In this document: piece after piece, positions 5,425 through 6,828 of the stretch
Numbering within the stretch: position 1 is the first letter of the stretch
Layout: every line of letters begins with the position of its first letter
Origin: Planctomycetota bacterium
Lineage (GTDB): Bacteria > Planctomycetota > Phycisphaerae > Phycisphaerales > UBA1924
DNA: 6,828 bases
Reading direction: 5' to 3'
Assembly (NCBI GenBank): GCA_023429345.1
Contig: JAEYVB010000374.1
Coordinates: forward strand, 1-6,828
The notes under the pieces: generated by a model
What the model was told of the DNA's origin: nothing
Databases searched by the model: none
The model's input: the letters and a program-made list of their open reading frames with translations, nothing else
Made by a program: the position numbers and the translations under genes

Positions 5425-6372
5425 ATGCGGATCCTGCTCACCAACGACGACGGCATCCACGCTCCCGGCATCGTGGCCCTTTTCGATGCCCTCACCGATG
5501 CCGACGGCTCGTTCGGCGGCCCGCTGCTCTCGCCAGACACCGCATCCCGTTCGCCCCGGTCCGCCGTGTTCCCTATCGCGCCCCTCACCGTCCAGTCCGC
5601 CACCAGCCACGGGGTCACCTTCCACCAGCCGTTGATGACCCGCCGCGTGAGAGTCAACGAGCGCATGCAGGGGATCGCCGTCGACGCCCGCCCCGCCGAT
5701 TGCGTCAAGCTCGCCATCTCCAACCTCTGGCCCGAGCAGTTCGGCGCAAGCGGCGCTGCAGGCGGCTCCCGACCGGACCTGGTCATATCCGGCATGAACG
5801 CCGGAGCCAACGTCGGCATCAACGTCATCTACTCCGGCACCGTCGCCGCCGCCCTCGAGGCCGCCTTCCTCGGCGTGCCCGCCATCGCCGTCAGCCTCCA
5901 CATCGGCCGCGGCCGGCCTCTTTTCGACATCGCCGCCCGCCACGCCCGCCGGGCGATCGAAGCCGTGATCAAGGGCGGCCTCCCCCGGCCCCACGAGTGC
6001 ATCAGCATCAACATCCCCGTCACCGAGACCGCCCCGACGCCGGGCGCCGGCGCCGTCGCCCCCTTCTACGGGAATGACAATCTCCCGGACCCCTACGCCG
6101 ATCCCGATTACGACCCCGAGCGCATGCCCCCGATCCGTGTCTGCCCCATGAACACCCACGGCCTCGTGGACCAGTACGAGCGGCGGCTCAACCCCAGCAA
6201 CGAGCCGTACTACTGGGCCATCGGCCACGGCCTCGATTTCCGCGCCACCGAGCAGGGCTCCGACGTCGACCACCTCCGCCGGAGGTCGATCACCGTCACG
6301 CTGCTGTGGTACGACCTCACCAATCACGCCGCGATGGACCGTTGGCGCTCCCGCCTCCCGGACCGCGCATAA
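5425..6372 (+). CDS. surE: 5'/3'-nucleotidase SurE, 315 aa
   Basis: SurE proteins are divalent-metal phosphatases acting on nucleoside 5'- and 3'-monophosphates (some also on polyphosphate) in the cytoplasm. The protein starts MRILLTNDDGIHAPGI; Asp9 and Asp10 of NDDG are metal ligands. VQSATSHGVTFHQPL (56-70) supplies the ligand serine, Ser58 by alignment to the Ser39 region of the E. coli enzyme. SGMNAGANVGINVIYSGTV (122-140) holds the ligand Asn125 and the conserved YSGTVAAALEA block. DARPADCVKLA (87-97) matches the usual GTPADC segment with Arg for Thr. EPYYWAIG (260-267) and the RSITVTLL strand (287-294) match the family C-terminus. It is longer than typical SurE (about 250 aa): an insert of some 15 residues lies around 31-47 and the C-terminal part is extended. 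The frame is open back to 5320, but Met at 5425 begins the canonical first strand. Confidence 0.95.
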   Translation: MRILLTNDDGIHAPGIVALFDALTDADGSFGGPLLSPDTASRSPRSAVFPIAPLTVQSATSHGVTFHQPLMTRRVRVNERMQGIAVDARPADCVKLAISNLWPEQFGASGAAGGSRPDLVISGMNAGANVGINVIYSGTVAAALEAAFLGVPAIAVSLHIGRGRPLFDIAARHARRAIEAVIKGGLPRPHECISINIPVTETAPTPGAGAVAPFYGNDNLPDPYADPDYDPERMPPIRVCPMNTHGLVDQYERRLNPSNEPYYWAIGHGLDFRATEQGSDVDHLRRRSITVTLLWYDLTNHAAMDRWRSRLPDRA

Positions 6373-6373
6373 T
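6368..6373 (+). promoter_or_regulatory. Candidate -10 element (CATAAT) for mnmE, overlapping the surE stop codon
   Basis: CATAAT, one mismatch from TATAAT, ends exactly 8 nt before the mnmE ATG and contains the surE TAA stop codon. The distance equals that at surE and would give a leaderless or near-leaderless mnmE message. A TTGGCG (6342-6347) lies 20 bp upstream, longer than usual for a -35. A weak GGCGG just before the ATG could instead serve as a ribosome-binding site on a surE-mnmE co-transcript. Confidence 0.4.
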
Positions 6374-6381
6374 CACGGCGG

Positions 6382-6828
6382 ATGCCCACCGGCGACACCA
6401 TCGCGGCCATCGCTTCCCCGCCAGGGCGCTCGACCCGCGGCCTCATCCGACTCTCCGGCGCCGCTACCCGCGAAGTGCTCGCCTCCGTGTTGGCAGCGCC
6501 CGCTCACCCTTTCGAGCGGGCCTGCTTCGCCGCCCCTCTGCGGCTTGGCGTCCAGACCCTCCCGGCGCTGGTCATCACCTATCGCGCTCCCGCGTCCTAC
6601 ACCGGCGAGGACTCCGCCGAGCTCATCCTCCCCGGCAACCCCGCTCTCCTCGAACGCGTACTGCACTCCCTTCTCGAACTCCCGACGGTCCGCCAGGCCA
6701 CCCCCGGCGAGTTCACCGCGCGGGCGTACCTGAACGGCCGTCTCACCCTCGATCAGGCCGAGGGCGTCGCCGCCGTCATCGCGGCCGAGAACACCGACCA
6801 GCTCGCGGCCGCCCGCTCGCTCCTTGAG
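6382..6828 (+). CDS. mnmE: tRNA modification GTPase MnmE (TrmE), N-terminal 149 aa, cut by the window end
   Basis: MnmE works with MnmG to place carboxymethylaminomethyl (or aminomethyl) groups on the wobble uridine of tRNAs. Only the N-terminal tetrahydrofolate-binding and dimerisation domain is visible, plus the first residues of the helical domain. Matches include DTIAAIASPPGRSTRGLIRL (5-24), equivalent to the usual DTIAAIATPPG start, then YRAPASYTGEDSAEL (67-81), and the strongly conserved block PGEFTARAYLNGRLTLDQAEGVAAVIAA (108-135). The G domain and the C-terminal Cys motif lie outside the window. After YTGED the usual HGG-type sequence is replaced by LILPGN (81-86), a divergence to note. 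The ATG at 6382 begins 9 bp after the surE stop and at the family's normal first residues. The window ends exactly on a codon boundary (GAG). Confidence 0.94.
   Translation, partial: MPTGDTIAAIASPPGRSTRGLIRLSGAATREVLASVLAAPAHPFERACFAAPLRLGVQTLPALVITYRAPASYTGEDSAELILPGNPALLERVLHSLLELPTVRQATPGEFTARAYLNGRLTLDQAEGVAAVIAAENTDQLAAARSLLE

Noticed and set aside
5410..6327. Minus-strand open frame of 305 codons opposite surE
   Set aside because: The Gly/Val/Asp-rich shadow lacks motifs; surE on the plus strand has all catalytic signatures.

Overview
This is a strongly G+C-rich, gene-dense bacterial segment. It carries six protein genes with recognisable homology, one conserved-looking unknown and one tRNA; two of the protein genes are cut by the window edges. 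Codon third positions are mostly G or C, intergenic gaps are short, and several start codons lack a Shine-Dalgarno site and follow a pyrimidine-rich tract. With the style of the SurE, MnmE, S9-peptidase and GT4 proteins, this suggests a planctomycete, possibly of the Phycisphaerae. That placement is inference from remembered family features, not a search result. I see no transposase, integrase, phage gene, CRISPR array or toxin-antitoxin pair; it looks like ordinary chromosomal backbone.

Layout. On the left, the minus strand carries the first 185 codons of an exported S9-family (prolyl oligopeptidase-like) peptidase (1-556). Upstream of it, on the same strand, is a self-contained tRNA-Leu(GAG) unit: a -10-like box, the tRNA (710-793) and an intrinsic terminator (668-700). 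The plus strand then holds a probable two-gene operon: a 169-residue protein of unknown function (928-1437) and, 15 bp later, a glycogen-synthase-like GT4 glycosyltransferase (1453-2790). A hairpin at 2791-2810 separates this operon from a convergent 12-helix MFS transporter on the minus strand (2833-4131). A 263-bp divergent intergenic region with several short palindromes lies between the MFS gene and a class I SAM-dependent methyltransferase (4395-5276). Next come surE (5425-6372) and, 9 bp later, the start of mnmE (6382 to the window end).

Functions. The genes do not form one obvious pathway. The unknown gene and the glycosyltransferase are probably co-transcribed. SurE (nucleotide phosphatase) and MnmE (tRNA wobble-uridine modification) are housekeeping genes in tandem. 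The most interesting signal is regulatory: a TANNNT- or CATAAT-type -10-like hexamer sits 8-13 nt before four start codons. At surE and mnmE the gap is exactly 8 nt, as expected for leaderless or near-leaderless transcripts. I found no convincing previously undescribed multi-gene system.
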